A DNA stretch of 64,000 nt from Membranipora membranacea (lineage: Eukaryota; Bryozoa; Gymnolaemata; Cheilostomatida; Membraniporidae), in the NCBI GenBank assembly GCA_914767715.1, contig OU612074.1, forward strand, positions 16,912,062 through 16,976,061. The letters run 5' to 3'. The position numbers and the translations under genes were made by a program. This document shows, one piece after another, positions 49,562 through 61,837 of this stretch. How positions within the stretch are numbered: the first letter of the stretch is position 1; every line of letters starts with the position of its first letter. Under the pieces are notes generated by a model. It was not told where the DNA came from. It saw only the letters and a list, made by a program, of their open reading frames with translations, and did no database searches.

Positions 49562-50897
49562 ACACGGGGGTCAGCAAATATAGACTTTCTATACACCGTT
49601 GGAAAGCTGCTGAGCTACTGACTGCTAAGAGCTCATCAGAAATGCGTTGCGTCATTTTATCAAGAAAATGAGGCCGAAAAGGCTGTTTTAGCAAAGTGTA
49701 TGGCTGAGCTAATTTGATTGCTAGATATTTCGAAATTGGTTATATTTATTCTTAAAGGTATAGTTCATCCTTATATTTGGTTGAAAATAATATATGATGC
49801 GCCCAAAGTGGCTTTTTACGTCGCGTCATAATGTGTGTGATTTTTTTCAATTTGAGGAAATAACATGAAACTTGAAGCAACAATTTGAGATAGATTAAAT
49901 AAGTAGTAACCAAATTGTTTGCTTTTTTCCACCAAAGGACTGGTTAAATGACACATACTCAAACTATCAGCAGTATCAAAAATTTATCAAGATCATCACA
50001 GACCGTCAAAGGTAGATACATTTTGCGTCATATTTCCATAATGCCAAACATGCCGTCAAAGTGACCATTACTTAGGCTAGAAAAGTCATTTTTTAAATTC
50101 TCACATACGAAGCCGCTTTGATTAAGCATAGTAAAAACAGGAAATGCCAACAGAAAATGCCCCTGCCTACCAGTTTTCCCCGAATTGCGCACCACAGAAT
50201 GCCCAAAAAGGCCAATTTAAGGGGCTTTTTTAGGTGTTTTGGAGCATTTTGTGGTGCGCAATTTGGGGAAAACTGACACGCAGTGCCATTTTCTGTTGGC
50301 GTTTCCTGTTTTTACAATGCTTATTCAAAGCGTCTTCGTATGTGAAAATTTTCAAAAATAATTTTTCTGGCCTAAGTATAGGTCATTTTGACAGCATGTT
50401 TAGCGGTATGGGAAGATGACGCAAAATGTATCTACCTTTGAAGGTCTGTGCCGATATTGATATATTTTTTATACTGCTGAAAGTGTGAGTGTGTATTATT
50501 TCATCAGTCCTTTGTTGGAAAATAGCAAGAAATTTGGTTTTTACTTATTTAATTTATCTCAAATTGTTGCTTAAAACGTCACATTATTTCCTCAAATTTG
50601 AAAGATCACTCACATCATGACGTGACGTAAAAAGCCACTTTGGGCGCATCATATATTATTTTCAACCAAAAATGAGGATGAACTATTACCTCTAAGAATA
50701 AATATAACCTGTTTTGAAATTTCTAACAATCAAATTAGCTCAGCCATACGCTTTGCTAAAAACAGCCTATTGGTCCTCATTTCCTTGATAAAATGACGCA
50801 AAGTCATCCAATCATATTTCTGACCAGCTCTTAGCAATCAGTAGCTCGTCAGCTTTCCAACGATGTATAGAAAGTGGATATTTGCTGACCCCCGTGT
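49562..50897. mobile_element. Near-perfect 1.34-kb palindrome (foldback element) in intron 1
   Basis: The left end ACACGGGGGTCAGCAAATAT is mirrored at the right end, ATATTTGCTGACCCCCGTGT. Homology continues inward for about 650 bp per arm, for example GATGCGCCCAAAGTGGC with its complement at 50,632, to an axis near 50,223-50,229. Identity between arms is roughly 85-90% by eye, and the central spacer is only a few tens of bases. No gene lies inside. It is probably a foldback or long-TIR non-autonomous transposon. No target-site duplication was found. Confidence 0.88.
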
Positions 50898-51831
50898 CTC
50901 TACCTGAGCAGTGTATAAAGAAACTCACTATTATTGTTATGTAGCTGTCGGAGAAGAATACAAATACTGCTGATAAAAGAACCACTGAGAGGGTCAGAAG
51001 ACAAATCAATCTCAATGCAGTACTAGATGAGGCTAGAAGAGACCAGTTGAGCAACTTATTCAGGAACAGTAATATATCTGCTGAAGGTTAGTGATAAGTG
51101 CAAATATCACACCTAGTCATATCAAGAAGTAGACCATTTTTACCAGACACAAATTTTTTTTACACTTCAGCCTAATTATTTTTTAAATTGTCTAGCAATC
51201 ATTACATTACACTAGCAGAATTCTAAATGATAAAGATTAGTTTAACTCATTTTGGGGAGGGACCTTATATCAGCTAGCACCTATTTTAGCTAGCTACATA
51301 AAGCATTAAGTGTCCAAGCATGCATACATAGGCAAAACCTTCCTGCAAATATTGTACTCATGTAAATTCTACTCTTGTCTAGGGTAGGCCTATATATTTT
51401 GTGTTTTCAATGCTATTTGAGATGAGTCAGATAGAATGTCAGTAGTTCCCATTAAGAAAGAATAACATTCAAGAGGTCTTATTCTAATATCGAATACTAA
51501 TGCGGTTTAGCACCGGCAAGCTGTTGGGGAGGGGTGGTAAACAACACCCACACAACCCCGACAGCCTATACCCTGGCCAACTGCAGTACTAGCTGATTGA
51601 CATTCAGAGTTCAGAAGAGAAGGTACAAAAAGGTATTGGAGTACAAATAGGACCTTTCAAATCTTCTTATCTCATCTATGGTGAAAGTTTGTAGAACTGG
51701 TTTATCAACCAAGCAATTTTCTAAATTAGACTGAGACCTCTTGAGTGTGACCAAAAACCTTTTTCTTCCAGAATCATTTAACTAACACAACGTACACAGG
51801 TTTGTAGTGATTCCTGCACCATTGTATTTCC

Positions 51832-52221
51832 TAGTGATGCCAAATTTTCAGATTTTGGCAAGACAGAACGAGACCAAGACAAAAAAATTCGAGACAAGAC
51901 CAAGACATATATTGATGCCAATAAGATTGAAAACTGCAACTGTATTAGCAGCTGGAAATTGAAAATGACACAAAATTGACTTTATTAATTTTGATATTAC
52001 TTTAGTCTGGGCTTCTGAACAAGCATTGGGGGCATTGTCAGTAAACTCTGTTGTGCTCTACTCTATGTACCAGCTGTATACTGTACATATTGACCATTTG
52101 GTAATCATCATCAGTATTTATAATGGACAAGTCTAGACAGTGACTCTCCGAACAAGACAGTGTCTCGAGGTGAAAAGTCTCACGAGACCAAGACCGAGAC
52201 TGTGACTTCGCCATCACTATA
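51832..52221. mobile_element. hAT-like non-autonomous DNA element, 390 bp, in intron 2
   Basis: The ends TAGTGATGCC and, inverted, TAGTGATGGC form short terminal repeats of hAT style. An exact 8-bp duplication, GTATTTCC, flanks the element (51,824-51,831 and 52,222-52,229), the expected hAT target-site length. The interior has GAGACCAAGAC repeats near both ends and no transposase. Two extra bases (TA) sit between the right end and the duplication. Confidence 0.72.
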
Positions 52222-53277
52222 GTATTTCCTCAATATAAAAATTTCAATTTGTATTTCATACAGGACTGATTACATTACTGAAAGGAGACGATGGTATGCC
52301 TGGAGCACCAGGAGAGCCTGGTCCTCCAGGGCCTCCAGGATATTGCTTAAAGTCTGACTGTAGAGGTATGAATTCAGCATATGTGTTTGCTTTGTTCTGA
52401 GTGGCTGTTGTGTTGGGAAGAGAGCCAATGCCAGGTCACGTAAATACATTCACATTCATTTTTTAAGTGTTTGGAGAACCCCTATCCTGACAAAGTTGAT
52501 CCCTTAGAACCAGCTTTTCCAATCTTAATTGAAGTCGCTCTCTTTTGGTTGATTTAGACTAAGCTGCAGTGGAACTGTGGCTAGGTTGCTATTGTTCTCT
52601 GTGTGCCATCAAATATTTATATACCTATCCTGCAATAATCCATTTTATGTCAACCCAAGTTCGAATGCGCTAAATCTGGTTTGTGGCACTCAACTATCAG
52701 CAGCCGACGTGGGCTGTGCTTGATCATATTGTTTTCCCCTCTTCATGTACGGTTTTGCAAGGGGATGATTCCACCTTGCATTATCTCTAAGGCCTTTGTT
52801 TTCACAAAACAGGCCTTTGAGATAAACCTAATGCTACCAGATACATAACAATATATTTTCTTTGTCAAACTCAAAGGCGAGTGAACCTTGGACTAACTGT
52901 GCGTTTTCGATGTAAATCAGTTATTAAACGTTCAAGCCACCACTTGTTTGACATTCTTTTGAGTCTATAAAAGTTTTTCAATATTTGACAGGACTGGCAC
53001 CGATCAGAAAAGTCTGGAGTCAGGAGAATGTGAACAGCTACATCAGGGTCACCAATCTACCTGCACTGACTGAGCTGACTGCCTGCTTTTATTTTGCTCC
53101 AAGATAGGATGATCCGATCGACGCGCTGAGAACCAACAGTTCAAAGTTGAGCCAGCATCTTATGAGTATTGCTTCTCCAGGTAAGCTATAGTGACATATA
53201 TGAAGTTACAAGTGAAGTTGCCAAAGGAACGCAAATCTTTGAACTCGGCGTATAGTTCTCTCTTAAATCAATCAATC

Positions 53278-53429
53278 GCCTAGCTTTAGTCTAAGAGCTC
53301 AAACTGTACTGGGGTAGCTGGTAGTGGCCTTTGATTATCAATCACTACATAGGAAAAGTAAAGTGGTTGAAAATGATACGCCACTACCATGTCTCCCGCC
53401 ACAGTTTGAGTGCTCAAACTAGCCTAGCC
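53278..53429. mobile_element. Small foldback element, about 150 bp, in intron 4
   Basis: Left arm GCCTAGCTTTAGTCTAAGAG through GGTAGTGGC pairs with right arm GCCACTACC through AAACTAGCCTAGC. The arms are about 50 bp with a loop of about 50 bp. No coding capacity and no clear target duplication. Confidence 0.6.
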
Positions 53430-54942
53430 CTTCTCTATAGTTGGTTAGTGCAGTAACGGATAGACAGTTTTCTAACTGCCCCCATCTCTCCATTTGGGTT
53501 CTGTTTAACAGCAATAGCAGCGGAAGGAGGCTCAGTTAGTTAGAATGCCGATACCTCAGCACACAACTGTTATGGGTCGATGCTTTGATTCTCCTGGAGG
53601 ACCTGACGACTACATTGTCTATCATTCTTTCTCTTCTAGCCAATGATAATGCATTCCTAATTTGGCTCTATAAACCGAAGGATCGGCCACCTTATATGAA
53701 GCTTGGAGGGGAACCTGAGAAAATCACAGCAGGTTTAGATGCGTTCAAAGAGCATCACCGACATTGTTTCACATAGAAATCAGGGAGTTATCTAAAGGTA
53801 AAGAGTCGCAGAAAAAACATTTCCGTATGTCATCGATCGCTGAATTTAAACTCTGAAAAATAATGGTTTTCTTGGCTGTCTGTATTGTTTATTCAGTTCA
53901 AAACACTGTATATTGATATATCAAATCAACTTCCTATCTAAGCAACTGAAGGTCTCCGATCCCGATTTGTCATAGATCCTTTAAGAACACATTTGTTTAT
54001 CATACAGTATAAAAAGTTGCTAGACAGGCCTTTATTTACTCCATTATGAAGATGTCTTCTTTATATTTCAGTGGTTTTATGATGTGGAGAAGCCCGGTAT
54101 ACTGAAATTAGCAGAAAGGATACCTACCTGGTAGCGCATTAGTTCCCCTTCATGATCAGGACATTGTCGGTAAGCTGCCCACACTAACGATCACCTTTCA
54201 CAGACATGATTGCTTCGCGTCGTGCGACCTTCCCACATTTGCTGTCATTGTATTGTTGTGCAAAGCGACCTGCCACCTGATTGTCGAGCAGCAAATAGTA
54301 GCCAATGTATTGGTTGCTCTCCCAAGCCCAACTAATCAGAGTCACGATGTTGGCTAAGCAAATAGCAGAAGTCTATCCTCTCAGTTGACTCTCAGGTCAC
54401 TGCAGGAAGATTCTTAATCCTGCCTGACTATAACATGCTATGGTCTAGGTAGTCTTCAAAGGGTTTCTTAAAACCGAACTGTGCAGTGTATCAGGTTTTC
54501 AGTTGCATGCCTGGAGTGGCAGTGGAGTGGATACAGAAATTCCGAAATTAGAGCAGCTTAGAGCAGTATAAAATTTGTATCTACATATGCTTGTTATCCT
54601 AAATTCAATGAATAAGCGTTTGCTTTTTTAATTTAGGGCAATTATGTTATCAGCGCAATGTTGTGAGTGAGTAAGTAAAATCTACATGATTTTACCTTGA
54701 CCGTGATTATTTTTTTACAGGAGGCTCTCTTGATCAAGACCAGATGACTCCCGGTACCATCGCTGATTTCCAGATGTGGGACAGAGCTTTATCAGACCAG
54801 GAGGTTCAAGCTTTAGGCTGTAACGAGAAAGGAAGCCTGGTCACCTTCGATGACTTTGACACTGTAGGACTTGGAAAGTTTTACCAGGGAGGAGACTTTC
54901 AATGTACAGATTCCACTTGAAATATCCAATTTCAAAACTTTC

Positions 54943-54948
54943 AATAAA
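54943..54948 (+). promoter_or_regulatory. Polyadenylation signal AATAAA, collagen-pentraxin locus
   Basis: AATAAA lies 22 bp after the TGA of the last exon, which fits a short 3' untranslated region. Confidence 0.65.
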
Positions 54949-56780
54949 TGCTTTTAGCAAAAATAAACCTCTTATGCCCTTTTTTATGTTCGCATTGAGA
55001 TAAATTAATAATAAATAATAGGTGCTAGGTAATAAGGCTTACTCAAAGCACACTTTTTAAACATCACTACCAAACTGTGATTTCGTACCACCTGCTCAAG
55101 ATTCCCAGTTCATGTGGCAGGAAATGCAGTCACAGGGTGTTATTTTAGTAAGTTCAATCCGTTTTTCCACTCAAGATATAAGATAGGGCTTGAAATATTG
55201 CTATTCCGCTAAAATCTCCTCCTGAGCACAGTAACAACGCCCATGTCATTTTAAATAATATGCTGATCGGGAGATTTTGAGATGTACATGGACAAGACAG
55301 AAAACGAAAGTATGTAAAGATATTCTATAGAGGCAGTGCCTGCTGCCTCATGAATAGGTTAGACTAAGTTTTCTATGAAGCGGTGCATAGATGTTACCAG
55401 GCAGTTATCAAACTCTCTAGATCAAAATATGCTTGCCGAGCGTATTAATGCTACAAAGTCTTACTTTAATCTCATTATACGCCGGACATTACATACTGGA
55501 GAACAACATACAATCTTTCTCACCCCAAAAGTCTTTGTGGTACTTAAAGCATTCAGGCTGGCGTGGCGAAGTGTTAAGGTGAGTGACGAAAATAGAGAAC
55601 TCAATATGTGGTATCGTTTGACAGCCTTGGCATCCTGACTTTTAAACTGTTTTTTTAATGGAAGCAGGGTTCAGGATCCTAGGGTTTTCTGTCAATTGAC
55701 TGATCTCAGCTATACATTTCCAAGAATAAAAACATCAAACCAAATTTAGAAATTGCTGCCGATCGATCCTCAGATTTAAATTCAAGAGCCAGATGATGAT
55801 TTAATACCTGTCTCTGCAGTTTCCTAATGACTGTGTGTGTTCTTAGCACCGCCTTTTTTCATCTAGCTCGGTTGATCTGTTTTATTTCAGATCGATCACC
55901 AAGTAAAAAATGTGTTATCTGAGCTTGAAATAACGGTGAAAATATAAGTTGCATCACACCCCTCTTTGAAATTAATTCTGGAGCACCAGAGCTATAATTT
56001 CTATGTGCATTTAGAAAAGAGTACCAGGTTGTTTGAAAAATAATAAGATTAGCAACCTCGTCTTTACCAATAGGGAATTCATTCTAAATTTTATATGGGA
56101 AGTTAGCATTTTATCACTTTTTCAAGCTCGTCAGTCAGTTTCATACCAATAAGTGCTGCATGAAATATTGATATTCAAAGGTCTGGTTTCGATTTCAAGT
56201 GGGTGTATTTTGATGTAGGTGTATTTGGCTTGATAGGATTTTCGTTTCAGTGATAGAGTTGTAATGAGATGTCAGTGGGTTGGTAAATTTGAGTGGCATT
56301 TTAAGATTATGGTAACATAATATTACAATGTAGACAATTTTACCTTCGATTCGTTGAGACATTCAAGATCAAAGTCAGATAACTCTCAATTTCGATAACA
56401 ACAGATAGAAATATAAATCATGGTAAATATGTCGATCTGACCTGCTAGCAGTATCCCACAGCACTAAAGGCGAACATACTCAATGCAATCAAACCACATA
56501 TATCATCATCAATTTATTGTTACTACTTTTCTTATGTATTATTGTTTTATTCATATTTCTTTAAGTGTCTTTTCCTGTTTGTTAATTTGGTAAAGAATGG
56601 ACATTAAATATGGATCACTGGTACAGAGCACTGTCCGGTTGTAGATTCATGCAGTCAATAACAATATGGCCAACTTACACAGCAAATGTTGCTGGTGACA
56701 AATCAAGGAGTTTGGTATTTCCAAATGCATTTCAGCTGATTAAAAATTTATTATACTACATACAGAGTCCATTCATTTTT
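54949..56780. other. Intergenic, no gene seen
   Basis: This separates the convergent 3' ends of the collagen-pentraxin locus and the TLR-like gene. A plus-strand 87-codon frame at 55,375-55,638 has no recognisable domain or splice context. A short hairpin near 55,870-55,900 (TGATCTG..CAGATCGATC) is the only other structure noticed. Confidence 0.5.
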
Positions 56781-56786
56781 TTTATT
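56781..56786 (-). promoter_or_regulatory. Polyadenylation signal AATAAA, TLR-like gene
   Basis: TTTATT on the plus strand is AATAAA on the minus strand, about 140 bp beyond the TLR-like stop codon. Confidence 0.45.
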
Positions 56787-56923
56787 TTTAAAGAGTATCG
56801 AAAAAATATTTTCACCAAAAAACACCACAATCAAACAAATTCAAATTCTTTTCATGCACATTGAGAATATTCATAGGCAAAATTTTAGTATGGTAGTGAT
56901 CAATGTAAACAGGAAATGTATTG

Positions 56924-59900
56924 TTATAAGCTTTCTGAATTTCTTTCTGATTGGGCGTTAATTTTGACAGCCAGCTTCTGAAGGAAGGCTTTGTAGTTAG
57001 CTTCTCCACCAGAGCAGATTCCCAAAGGGAAGACCAGATGTCTGTTCTCGAGCAGGACAGTGGTGACATGCTGAGGAAGCTTGTCTAGCTCCTCTGCGGC
57101 TAAATCAACATTGATGGTAACCACCACAAGATCATCAGGGCTTCTCATTCTCAGCAGATCCAGCTCAAAGTGAGACAGATCGAGTTCAAGATAGTCTGGA
57201 CTAATGAACAACAATACTTTATCACTCTGAGCCATCATTCGAGCAACGGAGTTCTTCACCAACAATCCTGGTGGAAGATGTAGGTGGTGACTCTTCAAGT
57301 CTATTCCATACACAGCCATTTCATCAATCAGACCTATAATAATCCATATAAAACACATTGATTATACGAGCACAATAATGGATAATAAAATGCAGTGTAC
57401 ACACAATCATCAATAACTGGGGACTCAATTTAAATAATCTCGAAAAATATTTACTAAATTTGTTGTAATATATTTACACTACACTGCTGGTAAGATCAAA
57501 ATTAGCATAAATTAAACCTAGATAACCTCTCGCTTTGATTGAACAAATCATGTGTTGCCTAAAAGTGAAAGACTCGAACATCTACAAGGGCATACATTCC
57601 CAACGGCTGCTCTTAAACCATATGAGTCAAATTTGTTGTACGCTCCTCTAAATCTTAACGGTTAGGCAAAGGACTGTCTCGAGTCTCCTTACCTGCAATA
57701 TTATCAGTGAAGGCTCCGCTGTGGCAGCAATATACTGATGTCCTAACGGTCTCTTGAGTCGCTGCTATTTCTTTCTTATTACAGGAAGTTAGTTGAAAGA
57801 TGATAGCGTAACGATTGTTAAAGGCTATTAGAATGAGCGCCACTACAGCTAGGATAACCGTTACACCTACTACGATTGCAGCGATTTCAGTGTTGGCAAT
57901 GCCTGTTGTCATCGGGTGTTGATTGGTAATTCGGTTGTTAGGCTGACAGTTCTTTGCTATGAGTCTGTTGTCTCTGCATCTTATTCGTTGACGATCTACC
58001 ACAGCATTGGAAGTCAGCAGCCAGGATATATAAGCATTGTTACAGTTAGAGCAGTCAGCCTCATTACCCTCGAGGTAAACATGCAGCTTACTGCTGTTAA
58101 ACCTCTCATCCATCTCATTGCGGAACTGTTCATCGATATTCCTAATATTGTTCTTTCTCAGGTCGAGAGTTTTCAAGTACAGAGTGCCATTAATCGAAAC
58201 ATTCCAGTTGCCAAGTTCATTGTTTTGCACATACAAATGAGTTAAGTTTGTGTGACTGGCAAAAATTTGAGAATTGCTGAAATAGGAGATCCCAGTTTCA
58301 CTTATGTCTAGAACCTCTAATTCTGGAAAGGTGCTGAAAGGCATATGCCTATCTTCGTCCTGAATGAATGGAGCTATACCTTTTACACCCTTTAGATGTA
58401 GGCACCTTACTGAACTCCTGATAAATGCATCCTTGTGCCAGCCTTTGAGTACAGCGTTGTTTAGTGTGAGGTTAGTCATGTAGGTGAGACCTGTGACGTT
58501 ATGGGAAGGTAAGAAACCTATCTCACTACCTGATAGGTCCAATGTCTCTAAATTGTTTCTGTAAAAATGTCTATTATTGATGTCACCCCTTGTGGTAAAT
58601 CTAAGATTGTTGTCGCCTATATCTACAACAGTCAAGTTTGGTAGAAGATTGACGACACCGTCTGGAAGTTTTAATGTCAGTGGTTTTGGATTCTGAAAAT
58701 CAATAACGACCATATTGCGGATCGTTTCGTTCAATTTGTCATCTGAAGCTATGACCAACCCTCCAATACGTCTTTCTTTTAAGAGAGTAATAAGCTCTTC
58801 AACCAAACATCCAATAAAATCGAGATGAGGGAGAGCTGACTTTACCAATGAGAAACATAGGCTAGAACCATCCATAAGCCAAGATATGTCCATGTAACAG
58901 CTGTGCAGTGCATCTGAGATGGTATCGGAGGCTACAAATGTCTGCTCTACGCATTCAAGTACCGGTATTGATAAATTGTTCTGCAAATAATTAATAACAC
59001 AATATTCCGGTTGTCCTACTCGCAGTAAATACATCAAGTCACTAGGTCTGAAGCATGAAAGTAGGCTTTTGAACTTTGGATTAAGGCATTGAGCTAGAGA
59101 AAAACTTCTCGTAATATCTCTCAGCAAACATGTTTGCACACTGTTCCAGTGGCTCATGCACCAGAAAAAATCAGCTAGACTTTTGTCGGAAGTCAGATAG
59201 TCGCTTTTCAGATCATACAGTACCCTGAGATGGATAATGTCAGCCTCATTATTTACATCCCAGTAGAAATTTTCATCAAGAAAAAGGTAGCTATCACTGT
59301 CGCAGTCAAGTTTGGTCTCAGGAGGTTGTCCGCAGATTGGCCTAGAAATAATCCCTCGTATTCCGATATATCTCAATCCTAAGGGCTGATAGGCAACGTT
59401 GTGCCAAAACGACGAGCTGTGATCTCGGTTCCCATCACCTTTCAATATGACATCTAAGCTAGTAGCCCCACGTAAGTTATTGTAACTAACATCTAAGTAT
59501 ATAAGATTAGGACAGTAATACTGAAGCTTAAGATTTCCATAATCTTCTAACTGGTTAGAATGGAATGAGAATATATTCAAAGGAACTGACTTCAGATGTT
59601 GTAAATCTCTTTCAGGTACAGTCCATGGGCATTGGCTTTCCCCTTGATCTGGAATCCTGTTAATGTTGTCAAGCAGTAGAGTTTTAAGGCTACTGTTACT
59701 GAGGCCTTCTGTGATGTTTCCAAACGCATGGCGCAATGGGTTGCAAGAAAGATCAAGTTTCTGAAGTGCGGGGCTAAGATGTTTGAGAAACACAGGGGTG
59801 ATCTCCGAGCAATTACAGTTCCTGGCTGATAGACCTTTTAGTGCTGGTAGGCTAGTGAGTGAGCGATAGCCATGTTCGTTTAAGGATTGAATGTTGCAGC

Positions 59901-61359
59901 CTTTCCCACCTAAAGAATTAATTGATTAAGAGGTTTTAAGGACTGGGTGAAAAGGACTTCACCTTTGGTGTCTCAAAACCCGATGGCATGTTCTCTTTAA
60001 TTGGTGAGATATTAAATCCTGGCAGAAATAAATTTGACAGACATGAAATATTTGGGTAGGGCCAATTTCAAACTACCAAGAGAGAAACTTCTGTGCCCAT
60101 ATTTATAGATTGATGATAAATATATCAATACGAGTATAATATGATATTAGAACTTAATACAGTGACCTATCATAGGTGGAAAAGGGGGGGGGGAGTGAAG
60201 GTATTTCTCATCAAATATAGATTATTACCTAAGCTGATTGTGTGAAGTTTGCTGAAATGGGCAAGTGCTGGACTAAGTTGACGTGTTCCTGTTACAAACA
60301 ACTCTTCAAGAGTTGCATAAAGGGGAGACAGAAACTTGTAGTCCATTCCATTTGAGGGCTGCATCAATTGCTTCAGTCTAAAAAGAAAATCAGCTGTGTA
60401 TTAAACCAGTAAGAAGAGATTTCCAAATCATAACAAAATGATCCATTTTTTCTAATTTGTTTCCTAATCTGAGCTAATGCTGACCTGACCTTGACCTTAT
60501 TTGGGATGAAAATTACAAGCGAAGATAATTTTGTCTACATACTGTGCAACAAACTATAATGTTTCCTTTTCTAAATGAAAGAAGATGAATAGTATTATTG
60601 TGCCATTCAATGAAAGTAAAAACAGAATATGTGGAACTTACCTGAGAGTCCTTAGCTTGCCGAGTTTGCCATCAAAGACTTGAGAGGAGATAGTTTGGTC
60701 AGACAAAATCAAGCCATCGTTTATCTCAATATTCAGACTTCTCAGCTCAGATAGGCCATCGAAAGCTGTCTCAGTTAATTGGCCGATTTTGTTGTAAGAC
60801 AAATCCAGCTGTTGTAGATTGATGAACTCTGATAGATCAGGTACCTCTTTCAGCTTGTTGTTCTTGAGGTTGAGAGTCAACACTTGACTTGCATTCCATG
60901 TCTTACACGCAGTGAAAGTTTCTAGATCCAGGTTAGCACAATCAATCTCAGTTTTGCCTGTCTCAATACAGAGTGATGTGTCACTGCTGGAGGCTCCATG
61001 ACAAACTGGAAACTAAAAGGAAAATAACACCCTATTATAAATTTTAAACCTCCCTGAAACCTTCTTTCACAAGCAGGCTTAGTTTTAGATTCAGCATGCC
61101 TATGCCGATCGGATGAAACCAAAGTTGGTTGATTGACCGACTGATTGTTGATGTTTATGAGATTTTTATTCACTTGTCTTATTTCCCTGCATGATCAGAT
61201 GACCATAGTCAAAAAGATGAACGTTGCAAAACTTCCGTAACTAATGCAAGGTCTTGCGGTAAGAGTTAGGCCTGTGACCCGTTAACAAATATAAATGTCA
61301 CTCACCGATAGCATCTGAAATGACAGTATTAGTATGTACATTAACATTCTGATCTCCAT
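56924..61359 (-). CDS. Toll-like receptor: LRR ectodomain, transmembrane helix, divergent TIR
   Basis: Five exons: 61,359-61,306; 61,012-60,642; 60,377-60,229; 59,909-57,693; 57,333-56,924. Together they give 3,201 coding bases, in frame throughout, for 1,066 residues. Exon 1 is a leader (MEIRMLMYILILSFQMLS). Exon 2 starts with a Cys-containing N-cap and LRRs such as LQQLDLSYNKIGQL. Exon 4 carries LRRs, a Cys-rich non-LRR stretch of about 210 residues (about 383-595), more LRRs (LETLDLSGSEIGFLP), an LRRCT cap (about 805-850, CSNCNNAYISWLL) and a membrane helix (about 864-887, AAIVVGVTVILAVVALILIA). The TIR begins late in exon 4 (SVYCCHSGAF, about residue 911) and continues in exon 5 (GLIDEMAVYGIDL, HLPPG, KVLLFISPDYLE, HFELDLL). 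Box 1 and box 2 are far from the usual F/YDAFISY and RDxxPG. Expected role: cell-surface or endosomal pattern recognition signalling through TIR adaptors; no ligand is inferable. Confidence 0.9.
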
Positions 61360-61837
61360 GATATTCAGCTTTTGGCTAGAGAGACACTTTCGAGCGTAAG
61401 CTTGCTGAGTGTCAAACTGGTTGTACAATTTCAAGCCTCAATATACAGATTCGCATGTTTATTGGTCGACAAAGAAATGTGGATCTGTATGATGTAATGA
61501 TTTTGGTATTGGTATCAGCAGAATAGGAAAATACTTGGCCTAAATCTAAGCATGTTGCTTGATAAGGGAAGCGGAAACACACAATATTATGACTGAATTA
61601 ATATTTTGGCAACTGATGAAAACACAGGGATCTGACCAATGACAGCTTAAATGCTTATCATGACATTGTGCAGCTTCGCTTTCACAGGCTTCTCAATAAC
61701 AAGAAAAATGCTATTGAGGAAAACTTGGCAACAAATTGCGCCACAAGAATATAGTATAGCAAGCTTGAATTTTGATTGGACTATACAGTTGCAAAAGTAC
61801 TTCATCATGAACGTGCTATAGTAAAAGGGGCAGATCC
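61360..61837. promoter_or_regulatory. Upstream region of the TLR-like gene, no clear motif
   Basis: Sequence between the TLR-like start codon and the interspersed element. A weak TATATTG on the minus strand near 61,440 might be a core promoter element, but no NF-kB-like or other convincing site was seen. Confidence 0.2.

Larger units (their letters stand above)
48117..54920 (+). pseudogene. Collagen-pentraxin secreted protein locus with in-frame TAGs and a frame break
   Basis: Seven exons with consensus splice sites: 48,117-48,284; 50,945-51,086; 52,264-52,365; 52,992-53,180; 53,640-53,797; 54,072-54,169; 54,721-54,920. Exon 1 encodes a signal peptide (LLQCSVLLLLCTGATIA) and a predicted coiled coil. 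Exon 2 continues the helix and has an RVRR basic site. Exon 3 is a Gly-X-Y segment ([18 protein letters not shown]). Exons 4-7 make a pentraxin domain: LTELTACFYF, SIASPGANDNAFLIWL, HHRHCFT, GSALVPLHDQD, IADFQMWDRALS. Phases at all junctions agree. Breaks: TAG at 53,105-53,107; TAG at 53,774-53,776, exactly where pentraxins have the Trp of the HxCxTW signature; and a +1 shift inside exon 6 (before 54,118) needed to reach GYLPGSALVP. Most likely a young pseudogene. Assembly error is possible, and RNA editing of the TAGs would not repair the shift. Confidence 0.75.

Noticed and set aside
57916-58245. Plus-strand 109-codon frame
   Set aside because: It is the shadow of the large TLR exon on the other strand.
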